DNA of 64,000 nt. Origin: Diplolepis rosae (taxonomy: Eukaryota; Arthropoda; Insecta; Hymenoptera; Diplolepididae). Under the pieces are notes generated by a model. The model saw only the letters and a list, made by a program, of their open reading frames with translations, was not told the origin of the DNA and ran no database searches. The position numbers were made by a program, and so were the translations under genes. The DNA lies in the NCBI GenBank assembly GCA_030998225.1, contig JAPYXD010000403.1, positions 1,364,001 to 1,428,000 of the forward strand, read 5' to 3'. Numbering within the stretch: position 1 is the first letter of the stretch; every line of letters starts with the position of its first letter. Of this stretch, positions 44,457 to 55,957 are shown in pieces.

Positions 44457-44880
44457 CCTGTTTAGTCTCTCTACCCACTTTCCTATTTCTTATGATTCTA
44501 TTTTCTCTATGTTTATTAAATCTTATTTTAACGTTTGAATTGGTTCTAATTCCCTTCCAAAATTCAGAAATGCTGGTGTGAAACATGTTGACGCGTGTTT
44601 CGTCCCATTGATTGTGGTCTTTTTCTAAGTATGCTTTTTTGCCGTTTTTATTGATCTGTTACATCTCTCTGTTGGGTTTGGTTGTGGATGGTATCGTGGT
44701 GTTTTTAAATATCGTATTCCGAAATTTTTTGTTAGTTTTACCATGATTCTGTTTACGAACTCCTTACCGTTATCCGTAAACAGAATTCTTGGTGTTCCCC
44801 ATTTTACTATGACTTTTCTGTGGAATTATTTTTCTACTGTTGTTGCTAGTTTGTTCTTTATCGGTATTATTTCCACTTAT

Positions 44881-45174
44881 TTAGTGAACGTATCTACAAA
44901 AACCAGCATATATTGATTTTTCGACTGATCTCGCTAGTGGGCCTACTATATCTGCTGCCACTACTGTCCATGGTTCTTCAATTATTCTCTTTCCTAATAG
45001 TCCCACTTGGTTGTTAATTTTAGGTTTAATTCTTTGGCATGTGTCGCATTCTTTTGCGTATTTCAATGTTTCGGAATACATTCCTGGCCAAAAATAGTTC
45101 TCTGCGATTCTTGCGTATGTTTTTTCCATACCCAAGTGTCCTGCCTGTTTGCTATCGTGGTTTTCTCTTAACAC
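44881..45174 (-). pseudogene. pol: Gypsy G-D integrase, finger and core start
   Basis: 97 codons with the H2C2 finger and VVAADIVGPLARS. The rest of the core (TDNGKEF, NPTERCNRS) lies in other frames down to about 44600. Confidence 0.7.
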
Positions 45175-45239
45175 TTGTTCTCTTAATTCCTTCGGTATTG
45201 TTAACTTACATGGATTGCTATCTAGGTCTAGGCTCGATT

Positions 45240-46046
45240 TTAACGGGTCTGGTCTGAAAAAATATGGTTTATGGTTATTCGCCAGTTTGAGTTATCCGCT
45301 GATTTTTTCTTTACTTGCAGTTGTTTGTGTTTATACCATTCGTCGTTGACTTCTTTGCGTTTCTCTTTTTCTTTTTCCTTTGCCATCGATATCGTACTTG
45401 CTACAGAGTCTAACTTTCCGCCTGTTCTTGATAAAGCGTCTGGTGCATAATCCGAGGAGCCTTTCCTGTATATGATTTCGTAATCATATTCTAGTAACTT
45501 CAGTCCCCATCTTGCGAATCGTCCAGTTGGGTTTTTCAAATTATGTAACCATTTAAAGGCAATATCGTCTGTTATCACTTTAAAGGTATATCCTTCTAAA
45601 TAAGGCCTGAATTTACGTATTTCCCATACTACTGCTAGGCACTCTTTTCCTGAAGTTGAATATTTTCTCTCTGCTTCGTTGAGGCTTCTACTTGCGAATG
45701 CTATCACGTGGTTATTATTATCTATGTTTTGAGTTAACACGGCTCCCAGTCCCGTGTCACATGCTTCGGTTTCGAGTTGAAATGGGTGGTGAAAATTGGG
45801 ACATGCCAGTATTGGTCCTGTTTTTAGTAATTTTTTAATTTTCTCCAAAGCCTGTTCTTGTTTTGCGTTCCATTTCCATTCTACTACTTTTTTCAGTAAC
45901 GTGTGTAGGGGTTCCATTATTTCTAAGAATTTGGGTATGAATCTTCTGTACCACGATGTCATTCCTATGATTCTTTGGAACTGTTTCACATTTTTCGGTG
46001 TTGGGAATTCCAGAATGGGTTTTCCTTTCCCTCGATACTTTTTCAT
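45240..46046 (-). pseudogene. pol: Gypsy G-D pol: RT thumb and RNase H
   Basis: 268 codons, matching G-C residue for residue as far as I can read. RNase H acidic residues are kept, the RT palm is absent, and the integrase follows in another frame (45174-44881, finger plus first catalytic D). Confidence 0.8.
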
Positions 46047-46329
46047 TCTTGCTTCCTTCGTTTTGTTCTCTTTTCAGTTTTAATTTATTTTGTTTTTCCT
46101 TTTCAGGTTCTTTCCATATTTCATTTACCATTCGTTTGTCCCCACGCTTGGCTTTTGCTTTGACAGCTGTTTGTACTGCATTTTCTTTTTCTAAGGGACT
46201 TGAACTAGAGACTTTCTGCCTCTGTTCTTTATTTTCTCGTGAACTCAGACTTCTCTGGCTCACTGGTATTTTGGACCATCTTGGTCCATTATCTGGCCGA
46301 CTTTTGTTAGCGTATGGTTGGTTGGGGTA

Positions 46330-47611
46330 CACGTGGATCAATAAGTTCCGGGACTGACACATAGATGGCGTTGCCAACAAAAGTTCTGTATGATGTTTCA
46401 TGAGTACCAACCTCCAAAAGATACCTGTCAAAATTTCATTACATTTTGATGTTTGGTCCACGAGTTACACTGATTTAAGTAACGCTAGTCTTGATATTCT
46501 CAAAACAATGGATTCGAAACAATTTTGTGTGTTGATTTACCATTGCTTTTTGATGAAAAAAAACACAGTGCAAGCTCAGCAATGGCTTGAAAAGTGCTAC
46601 GGGGACTCTGCTCCATCGAAAACAACCATTTGCGGTGGTATGCTGAGTTTAAACGTAGTCGAACAGACACTGAAGATGCTGAACGCTCCGGCCGGCCAAA
46701 AGAGGTAGTTACACCGGAAACCATAAAAAAAGTCCACCAAATCGTTTTCGAAAACCGTAAATTAGAATTGCGTGAGATAGCTGACACCTTAAAGATATCA
46801 TACGGCAGTGTGTACACTATTTTGCATGAACATTTGTCTATGAGGAAGCTGTTGCCAAAGTGGGTGCCACGTTTGCTCACGGTGGATCAAAAACGACAAC
46901 CTGTCGTTGATTCCGAGCGCTGTTTGGAGTTTTTTCGCCGGAATAAACTGAATTTTTTGCGTCGGTATATGACAATGGGCGAAACCTGGATCCATCACTA
47001 CACTCCGGAGTCAAAGGGGTCGTCACCCGAATGCACTGCAGTCGGTGAGAAGCGTCCAAAGCGGACAAAAACGCAAATGTGAGCCGGTAAGGTCAGTATT
47101 TTGGGATGCTCATGAAGTTTTGTTCATCGACTACCTTGCAAAAGGTAAGACGATCAATAGCGAACGTTAGATTGCCCAATTGATGCGTTTGAAGAACGAA
47201 ATCGGTGAGAAACGGCTCCAAATGAAGAAGAAAAAAGTGCTCATTCACCAAGACAATGCGCCGTGTCACAAGTCGCTCGTTACCATGGCAAAATTGAATG
47301 AATTGAGCTTCGAATTGCTTCCGCACTGACCATATTCACCGGATCTGGCCCCCAGGGACTACTGACTGTTTGCAGACCTCAAAAAAATGCTCCAAGGAAA
47401 GAGATTTTACTCCAATGAGAAAGTCATCACCGAAACGAATGCTAATTTCCAGGCCAAATATAAATCGTTCTACAAGAAAGGTATTGAAATGTTAGAGAAG
47501 CGCTGGACTGATTGTGTTGCTTTTGAAGGAGACTATGTTGATGAATAGAGTCGAGTTTTGCCAAAAAAATGTGTTTTTTCTAGTTAGTCCCGGGACTTAT
47601 TGATCCACGTG
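46330..47611 (+). mobile_element. mariner (DD34D) copy M4, full length
   Basis: 1282 bp with the same ends, insertion site, frameshift, D-to-G change and stops as M2. It differs from M2 by one T in a homopolymer and a few substitutions. The transposase remnant runs 46508-47548, with frame pieces 46508-46708 and 46594-47082. Its position in the same Gypsy base shows that M2 and M4 come from one insertion duplicated later. Confidence 0.9.
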
Positions 47612-47967
47612 TTATTTCTCCCCATTGTAGGTTGTTCTCTGGTCTTACTTCTTGATTAAGCAACCTTATTTTATTTCTTACTCTCATTCTTTCTTCTAGA
47701 CTATCCTTTTTTGGTTCTCTTTCCTTTTCATCCTTGTTCCATTTCACTTTGTTTTCCTTTGGGTATGCTTCTATTTTATATCTAATTTGTGGCTTTTCTG
47801 GTAGCCATCAAATTTTCTTTTCGAAGTCTAATTTTAATCCTAGCCTTTCCATCATGTCTGTTCCTAGGATCCCTGTAGATCTTACAAGGAACCCTAGGTA
47901 GGTGTCCCCCTCTGATTTTGTTCGTTCGCACATATGTTGTAGTACTCGAAAAACTAAGCGACACGTA
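47612..47967 (-). pseudogene. pol: Gypsy G-D, protease remnant
   Basis: Same as 37728-38080: RSTGILGTDMMERLG end-of-protease motif and lysine-rich linker. It ends at TA (47966-47967) where the pogo/Tigger element starts. Confidence 0.65.
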
Positions 47968-48788
47968 TTTTTTTTTACGTGCCCAAAATGGTTTTTAGGG
48001 GGTAAAAATTACCCCCGAAAAGTGCGGCACCAAATACCCATTCAATTGTGTCACATATAATAACAGAATCTGTCACAATCAAACCAACTCGAAAAATATC
48101 CTCACTATGAGAGGTAACACATACATTATATTAATTAATATATACATATTAATACATATAATTAATATAATTTGTAACACATACATTTTTTTTAAAAACC
48201 TCTGAGATAAAAAACTGGACACGTTTATGTACAAATAAAACTTAAATTGTAGATGCAAGTATAAAAATGTGATAAAAAATAAGTAAAAAATTACACAAAA
48301 AAATTTCGGTGAAACTTCGATAAAAATTCAAAAAACCATTGATTGAAAAACATGAAAACTATTCTACGTTTATGTATAAGTGTATTTTAAAATATAGATG
48401 TATAAAATATAAAAAAACCTTAAAAATATGCAAACAAAACTTCGATAAAGACTTTGATAAAACTTCGATGAAAACTTCAAAAAAACTTCGATGAAAAAGC
48501 ATGAAAATTCTTTGGGATTGCGTGAAGAATAAAAACATGAGGAAATTTACATAAAGTTATACATAAAAATTTTTTGGGAACACAAGAGAATTCATAAGAG
48601 AATTAATATAGAAAAGTAAACCATACATTTTTAAACATCTGAGATAAAAAAACTAGACACGTTTATGTATAAATGTAACTTAAAAACTCAGAAAAGGCAA
48701 AAGACTCGATAAGAAACACCTATAAAAACTTCGATAAAATTTTTGATGAAAAGCTTCAAAAAACTTCGATAAAAACATGAAAAAATAA

Positions 48789-48833
48789 AGATCACTGATG
48801 AGGACTCCAATCAGAGTCGAAACGTTTGATTAA
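48789..48833 (+). ncRNA. hammerhead-ribozyme-like motif 1, duplicate
   Basis: Same motif as 38908-38952 in the duplicated block: CTGATGA at 48794, stem II GACTC/GAGTC, GAAACGTT, stem I ATCA/TGAT. Confidence 0.45.
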
Positions 48834-49409
48834 AACTACTGTTTTTTTCATTTATGGACCCTAAAGCCAATTATCTAATAATACAAATATTGTTATCGAG
48901 GGTCGATATAATTCCTGTTCTAAATAAATAAGTTTTAATTATACAAAAAAATTGCAAACAAACATTATTTCAACCCCCAAAATCTGGAAAAAATATATGT
49001 TGCACGCGATAATAAAATAAACTTTACGTAAATTTGCATTTTCATGAGAAATTAATTTATAAGGGGTAACCACTCTTAAGTGCATGTTATTATATTTCTA
49101 CAAAATAAAGTAAATTTCACGTACAAAACTAAGCAGAAGAACTTCGTTCACACAAAGGGTTGGAAAATATAAGTTGCTCAATTTATTCAAAAAATTATAT
49201 GGGGGTAAACTACCCCAAAAATGAGTGCTAATTCATGTCGTAAACATCTGAAAAAAGTGTATGTTGAAAGCAATAATAAAATAAAATTTATCAGACCAAC
49301 AATCATCATTAAACTTGTTTATTCATTATACGTGGTACAGTAGTGAAGCTCTTCTAAGAAATGTTTAAAACACAAAGATTTTTTGCACCACGAACATCTA
49401 ATTCCGCTA

Positions 49410-50978
49410 CATTTTGACATCATAAAATTTCACATAACGTGTTGGAAAATGTTTTGAAGGAAAAGTTCACTGGATTCTCAAATTCTCCTGGTCTTTCTGC
49501 AACATAACCTCTTTTAAACCAGAAGTATTTAAAAAGAATGTGATACCTTGGTGAAGATAACTGATTATGTACTAAAGACTGTAACTTTATAATATTATTT
49601 CGTATGTGCAGATTTAAATCATAGTCTAACAGTATAACTGAATCTGAAAAATGTCGCACATAATTTTTCTATATGCGAATTCCGTACACGTCAAGGGGAT
49701 GAACTTTTCCAGTAGTGCCTTTTGGTATAATCATAGGAATAACATGCTTTCCCGCAGGCGTTGCTTGACGTACAACTTCTGGGCAGTGTCCAGTCCAAGA
49801 ATCTAAGCAACACGCTAGTCGGCCCTACTTTCGGGAAAAAAACATTTTCCAACCAGCTCTGAAAATGTTCTGCAGATAAAATAATTTAAACAATTTTAAA
49901 ACTGTAATTAATTTATTTTATGACCAGAAGTTACTAAAAATAAACAAATTTACTAACGTAAGTTTTCCAGATTTAGATGCGGCTACAAAGACGTTTATAG
50001 TTTATAAAGTGGAGATAGAAGCTTTCCATCCGCAGAAATCGTGGGTTGGATAGTGTAGCTGTGAGTTGTAAAAGAAGTAGATTGGACAATACATTAGACT
50101 TGCCGTGTACCTTCAACTGTCAATGTTCTCCCAGAATGCATTTCTAACTGGAATCCACTTTGATCCGAGTTATAAACATTCTCTCTCCCATATTGAGTGA
50201 TGTACGGCTTCACTTCATTCACGAAATTCTCCGCATTTACTTTTAATTTTTCCTTATCTTTTAATGTTTTTCTGGTGATGAATTTATTGACTTTTCTGGA
50301 TGTTATTCGGTGAGTTCGTTTAAACTTCCACACCCACCAGTCAGATGCTTTAAATCGTGTGTCTTCAAAACCAAGGATATTTTTAGCATGTAGACCCCAT
50401 TTCTGTAGGTCTACATCCTGAATTATCATACCAGCATCAATTGCACTATTAAAATTGTTCAATATGTACTCCGCAATACGATGCAACTTTTCCATGTATG
50501 TACCGCCTTTATTTACTTGTCCTGCCTATCCCCTCAATTGACGTACTGATGTTACTTTTCTGAACCGATGTTGAACAGCACTTAACTCACGATTGCTTTT
50601 TTTCATTCCGCTTCTCCAAAACTACACTGCTCTTTGTTTATAATCGAAGTCAACATTTTTATCATCTCTCGTACAAGCAGCGTCATCTGATTTAGAATCA
50701 AGTTTAGGAGTCCACTCTGCATAGGTGTCTTCCACAGCGGAAGGCTCCCAGTCTTTATATGGTTCTGAAAAGTCTAACGTATTTTCTTTAACAATCTCAA
50801 CACCATTGAACTCATTCATAGCCTGAATTAGTATTTCATTGAAATGATCTGCCAGTTGCCGTTCTGCATCATTAACTTCACTGTCAGGTATGTTCATAGT
50901 TTGGAATGCAACTAACAAAAGTTGTATTACATTTAAGGGATTTATAAGCATGCTTACAAGACTTGATAAACTGTTCAT
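49410..50978 (-). pseudogene. pogo/Tigger transposase (CENP-B-like, DDE_1), broken
   Basis: Minus-strand pieces in order: acidic N-terminus (50978-50622) ending DYKQRAVEFWRSGMKKSNRE; DNA-binding part and first catalytic D (50495-50094) with SDWWVWKFKRTHRITSRKVN and VYNSDQSGFQLE; a probable intron ending CTGCAG (acceptor near 49875); LDSWTGHCPEVVRQATPAGK with the second D; TTGKVHPLDVYGIRI with the third D; then 49659-49420 (NNIIKLQSLVHNQLSSPR, AERPGEFENPVNFSF). All three catalytic aspartates are present, but frameshifts and stops separate the pieces. Confidence 0.85.
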
Positions 50979-51545
50979 TGATATGTTTCACTGCAGAAAC
51001 AAAGAAATAGTCTTTTAAACTCGAGAACGATGAAAGTAACACTGAACGATTATTCGCAGTCTGCACAAAAGCTAGCATCCTAAAAATAAAACTTGCTCTT
51101 GGAAAACAAATACATTAAGCCTCATATACATTTCAATTCATTTGTAAAGATACGTGGGTTGAGATAAATAGCAGCTTAATCTATTTAATCTTCTGCTTGA
51201 GTTAAACATGTAATTTATGTATTTCTACAAATGTAAACTTATAAGTATAATACAGAGTTCTTTAATTTATAAAAGCATAAGAAAATGTTCTTAAAGGTGG
51301 TTACCCCTTATAAATTAATTTCTCATGAAAATGCAAATATACGTAAAGTTTATTTTATTATCGCGTGCAACATATATTTTTTCCAGATTTTTCAGGTTGA
51401 AATAATGTTTGTTTCAAATTTTTTTGTATAATTAAAACTTATTGTGGGGTAGTTTACCCTCCAAAAATCTTTTATATCAAGTTGACAAAATCACATATTT
51501 CATCTCTCATAGTGAGGATATTTTTCGAGTTGGTATGATTGTGAA

Positions 51546-53166
51546 AGATGATACACGCCAGGGTCATATAAATGTAGTTTCGACAAAAGAAATTAAACAA
51601 ATTTGGGACGAAGAAAGGAATCAAAATGCGTGTGTGGAGTGCGCAGGAACGCGCTGCTGACCAAGCAGACTCTCTTGCGGAGGGTAGTCACTTGATCTCC
51701 GCCAATTGAAACTAGCAGACGTCCGTCTCTAGTCACCGCACGGCCATTGAAAACTAAGATAACCAAAAAATTGTCTCCGATCACAGCGAACCAAGACGCC
51801 GTCCGAATGTCGGACTAGTGTAAACTTCTAGATTAAAGTTCAACCAGCTAAAGTAATAGTGAGTGAGTTATTAATCCAAAAAAGTGTCTCCTTTTTTCCC
51901 CCTCATTTTCTCTTGCCCGGTGCCGCGTCCCTCAGGCACTCATCCTCAATCTACCTACGCTGCGGTGGGACGACGATTCGTCGTCGTCGAACCGACTGAA
52001 GGTCGAGAGAGGTGCTGTGGTCCTCACCCGTCATCTTTCTCTGTTTTTTTTTTGTGTTTCGTTTTTTTATAAAGTGTTTTCTTTCGGGTAGCGTGCTCGC
52101 GGTCCGCAATTGCCCCTCAATCTTCCGGCGCCACGGTGAAACGACGCTCGTCGTCGTTGAACCGACCTACGGACAAAGCGAGGCGCGGCCACATCCGTTC
52201 ATTGTTTGTTGTTTGTTGTGTCACGCGATTTAACTAACACCGAAATGCCTTCTTCTAGGTCATGGGCAGGAACCGCCCGGAAAAACGGGAACGCCGCGCG
52301 CGCCAGAAGAAACTAGAGGCCGCCGCGTTATCCGTCATGGGAAACGTTAACCCGCACCATCCAGGCTACTTCACCGAGCGGGACCCTTCCCCCGTCGCGG
52401 CACCAGAAGAGACCCTCGCGAGCGCAGGCCTCCACGGGGATCCAGACTGCCTGTACATCCCCTTGGAGTTTTCACCGATAGTCTCACCAGCAGGGGTTTT
52501 TGAACCACCCCCTGTTACGTAGGCCGATACCCCTCGGTCACTTACCTCATCGAGATCCCCTCGCGACCTGCTCAGAAGGATCCGGCATCGTCACGCCCGA
52601 TCCTCCGCTGCCCGTCGCCACCTCACCCGCGATCCCCGATTCCACTTGTTCCCGCAGAAGCGGTCCCGGAATCCCCAGAATCCCCTCCCCCGGGAACTGC
52701 CAGAACGTCCCCTCTGGATCGTAGGCCGATTACGGGAAGAACGGAACTTCGTGATCGGCTACTTCCTGAATTCTATTCCGGGGACACTCCTTGACTGCGA
52801 ATCATCAGGCAACCGCGACCCCCATATCCAACTGGGGAGTGTGCCGGATTCACCCCGCGCCTAGTCCCCACGCTCTCAATTCCCTGCTCCCCTCATTCAT
52901 CTCTCACCTAGTCCCCACACTCCTTTCCTGTTACCCTCGCCCCTGGAGCAACGGTGAGACGGGGCGGACGTGCCCCAACGAACCGGCTAAAGGGCCGTGG
53001 GCCTTCCCCTTCACAAAGAAACTAATCAGTCGTTTGCCTTGATACTCCCAGGAGTGTCGCTGCGCGTGCGACACTCATACTTCAGCGGCCGAACGCGGCC
53101 TCTCTGTTTTCCAATCCCCTCCACCTACAACCTACGCCTCCCTGCACAGGGACGGAACGTAGCAAA
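51546..53166 (+). other. GC-rich insert of unknown origin
   Basis: About 1.6 kb, clearly GC-richer than its surroundings, inserted in the right arm of the pogo/Tigger element (arm sequence resumes on both sides). It contains two related blocks about 175 bp apart around CGTCGTCGTCGAACCGACTG (about 51975 and 52150). An ATG frame and a proline-rich decayed frame follow. It could be the 5' end of a retroelement or a captured host exon. I do not recognise it. Confidence 0.5.
52262..52522 (+). CDS. unrecognised ORF in the GC-rich insert, 86 aa
   Basis: Starts MGRNRPEKRERRARQKKLEA (strongly basic, helix-like) and passes into PHHPGYFTERDPSPVAAPEE and a PPPV end at TAG. Proline-rich sequence continues in other frames to about 52800 (for example GRPITGRTELRDRLLPEF), suggesting a longer protein broken by frameshifts. 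No family assigned. Confidence 0.35.
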   Translation: MGRNRPEKRERRARQKKLEAAALSVMGNVNPHHPGYFTERDPSPVAAPEETLASAGLHGDPDCLYIPLEFSPIVSPAGVFEPPPVT

Positions 53167-53268
53167 GATTCTGTTATTATATGTGAAACAATCAAATGAG
53201 TATTTGGTGCCGCACTTTTCAGGGGTAATTTTTACCGCCTAAAAACCATTTTGGGCACGTTAAAAATA

Positions 53269-53342
53269 TACGTGTCGCTTAGTTTTTCGAGTACTACAAC
53301 ATATGTGCGTACGTACAAAATCGGAGGGGGACACCTACCTAG
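53269..53342 (+). repeat. inverted Gypsy flank at the right side of pogo/Tigger
   Basis: TACGTGTCGCTTAGTTTTTC through ACACCTACCTAG is the mirror image of the Gypsy protease sequence at 47894-47967. The transposon is therefore flanked by the same host sequence in opposite orientations. Confidence 0.75.
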
Positions 53343-54310
53343 TGTTGCATGTTAGTTGTAGCTTATATTTTATGTGTTGCAGCCTAAGATTGATTAATTT
53401 TCTAAAATCAATCCTTACATTTATGATAACATGTTTTCTTATATATGGATTGTTTATGGTTAAATACTAAATTATTATTGCTTGTTATGAATATCAATAA
53501 TAATTTTATGCTCAAATACTAACAAGGATGGTATAATAATTATTTATTTATTTATAATATTTATTTATTTGAAAGTGAGGTAAATTATGTATATGTAAAC
53601 GTGAAAAGTTAGATATTTTATTTTATACTTTTAATAAATAATTCACCTCTGATACAGAAAAATAGAAAGATATCACCTGTCTGTCTGTTAAAACTGAATT
53701 GAGGCGTCCTTAGATACTTCATCTACCTTAAGCATCGAAAATTATATGTAAAAATGGCAAATCTAAATTTTTGGTTAAGCAACTCGAGATAAATCAGAAT
53801 GAAGTTGATAAAACAAAATTACTGTTCGTCTAATTCTAGATAAAACTCGTAATTTGCCTTTAAATTTGTTGTACAGTTTTTGAACTTTAAAACATTTCCA
53901 CTTTAATTTCAAAATGAGAGTCTTTCAATTTTAAAATCTTTACTTATAAATTACTGAATACTTAATATTTTCACTCAAGAGTGTTCGATCCAAATTCTAA
54001 CCACGAAATTTTATTCTTAGAAAATTGAATAATTATACATTTTTCTTCTGTAAATCTACTAATTTTTTAAATAGAAATATATTTGTAGGCTGAAAAATCG
54101 TTTCATTTCATTACTGTTTGCGTTTGTGTTTGATAAGAAACCAATTCAATATATCATGGTATGTTCAATATTTGTATTATAATTATAAATTTGACTTTTG
54201 TTAGTTCAATTTTATATAAAGAACATGTAATGATTAATTATTAATATTAATTTAATCTTATTTATTTATAAAAAATTTGAACTCTAAATATATATATTTT
54301 TTTTAAAAAA
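53343..54310. other. AT-rich non-coding
   Basis: No ORF, repeat or RNA gene recognised. Confidence 0.4.
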
Positions 54311-54311
54311 A

Positions 54312-54345
54312 GCTCCTGAAGAGGAAATCGGTTTGACTTCGAAAC
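54312..54345 (+). ncRNA. hammerhead-ribozyme-like motif 2
   Basis: CTGAAGA (54316-54322) and GAAACGTT are in the same arrangement as motif 1. Stem I here is GCTC/GAGC, different bases but perfectly complementary. Stem II is weaker (GAA/TTC, with an inner AAA/TTT). The extra G after the core is again present. Confidence 0.4.
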
Positions 54346-55458
54346 GTTGAGCAGTATAACAAGATTCGTTTCTTTGATTAAAATTTTATTTCACTGACAT
54401 ATGTTTATTGATTTTCCGAAGACGTTGTTCCCACCTAGTTATTGTTCATATGATTCTCGAACGTAAAAAGTACATTTGAAAATGAAATTAAAAATTAAAT
54501 AAGATAAAATAAAATAAAAATTACATTACTTACTGCCCAAAAGTAAAATATGCGCATTTAGAAAAACATTTTTTTTTCATCTTTCCCATTTTTCAACCAC
54601 ATTTTAAATTTCTTTGCTTTATTGAAGTCTTTTTCATTTTTCAGTGAAAAATTCTGAATTGCAGGTAAAGGCACAATATTCTGCGTTTCATTCCTAAAAT
54701 AGATGTAAGCGTGGGAAATAGACATCTTTCTCTTTACAAATCGCACTTTAGATCACTCATGAAACTGACGAAGTTTACACTTTTCTTTGTTTTCCACATT
54801 TAGTCTTCTAGAATCGTCATCCACAATCATTTTAAAAAATCAATTCGACCTCATTTTGTTTTTCTTATTACTGCTGCACTCATATAAAAGAGAGAGATAC
54901 GATGAATTTGAAGCCGACTGTCGACTCACTTCGTGGGTGAGTTTCTGATGCTTAATCGATTGAACATCTATCGTCTCTTTTTATCGTATGAAAGTAGACA
55001 ATGATATTCGATTGTTTTGAAACGATCAACTACAGTTTGTTCACACCTGAGCTTTTTCCTTCGGCAGAGTCCTGTATAAAGCCGAGACAATCGATTTTAT
55101 TAAAAACGGTGGAAATTCAAAGTATATGTTAGTCAATAAGTTGCGTCCGTGGATCTGATCTCTTCAAGTGCAGTAAGGTTATAATTAATTAGAAACAAAT
55201 ATTCTTCTCGGCTGCTGCTACCACATGTTTCTATAACTGTGTGAGATATTAATCAGCAGTTCGGCTTGAACAGGAGTATGCCACGGCGGCCATTTTTTTG
55301 TGGTCAAATATGGCACGGTAGTGAAAAGTTGAACTAGTGGCGCTGGGTGTCACTGTGTCCTGCTGTCGAGGTTTGTTTACATTGAGAATACTAAGTTTCA
55401 TGAGCTGTTTTGGTTCTTTTTTAATTAGAAGTTAAATAATTTCGAGTAGAAATTAAAT
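54346..55458. other. non-coding, includes probable 5' part of the P element
   Basis: No gene recognised. The P-element terminal repeat should lie in the right part, but I could not identify it. Confidence 0.35.
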
Positions 55459-55560
55459 ATGGTACGGTAAATAGCACCCGGGTGCACCTCAGGTTATGAC
55501 TCTAATCCGGAGAAGGTTCACTTTTTCTTAGTTCCTAAAAATGAATTTTTTGGTTTATAG
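55459..55560 (+). pseudogene. P transposase THAP domain start
   Basis: Begins ATG GTA CGG TAA. After this early stop the same frame reads APGCTSGYDSNPEKVHFFLV, then PKNE, the first half of a THAP zinc finger (second cysteine, then VxFFxxP). The first cysteine is lost. The second half (C..H) was not found downstream. Confidence 0.6.
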
Positions 55561-55957
55561 ATAAAAATTTGTCTCAATTTTTAAAAATAGATTAAAAGAA
55601 TCAATAATACAGCAACGGTTTAAAAAACTTTTATAAGGAAGCAAAGTGTTCATGAAATGAACACAAATACTACTTGGCAGCGGTTCATATATTTTTTTCG
55701 AAAAAATTGAGATCTTTGTGACTCATTTTAGATTTTTCGAAGGCTATAACTTTTTTTAAATAAAAATGAGTAAATTTAAAATTACATGAAAGACTTTTTT
55801 CAAATCAGATTTGCCGAAAGATTGTCAAAGTAAAAAATGTGACCTGTGTTCATGTTCAAAACGAAATTTAATGAAAAAGATAAAACGGCTGAAAGATAAC
55901 GACCATTTGAAATATGTACGCTGTTCTAATTTAAATCCAATACAAAGGCAAGCTTGA

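Larger units (their letters stand above)
43774..46329 (-). mobile_element. Gypsy copy G-D, main part
   Basis: Minus-strand mirror of G-C and direct repeat of G-B. Charged ORF 44068-43778, integrase C-terminus 44456-44154, integrase 45174-44881 plus a frameshifted core, RNase H 46046-45240. It continues at 47612-47967 beyond mariner M4. Confidence 0.85.
47968..53268 (-). mobile_element. pogo/Tigger-like DNA transposon with nested inserts
   Basis: Outer inverted ends (left 47968-48037, right 53200-53268; ACGTGCCCAAAATGG, then GGCACCAAATAC) sit next to TA on both sides (47966-47967 and 53269-53270). Further inward the inverted homology continues: CTCGAAAAATATCCTCACTA (48090s/51510s) and a roughly 155-bp pair (48928-49085 and 51287-51444). 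Between the arms lies a minus-strand DDE transposase. The left arm is split by a ribozyme-like repeat segment (48113-48927) and the right arm by a GC-rich insert (51546-53166). Confidence 0.75.
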
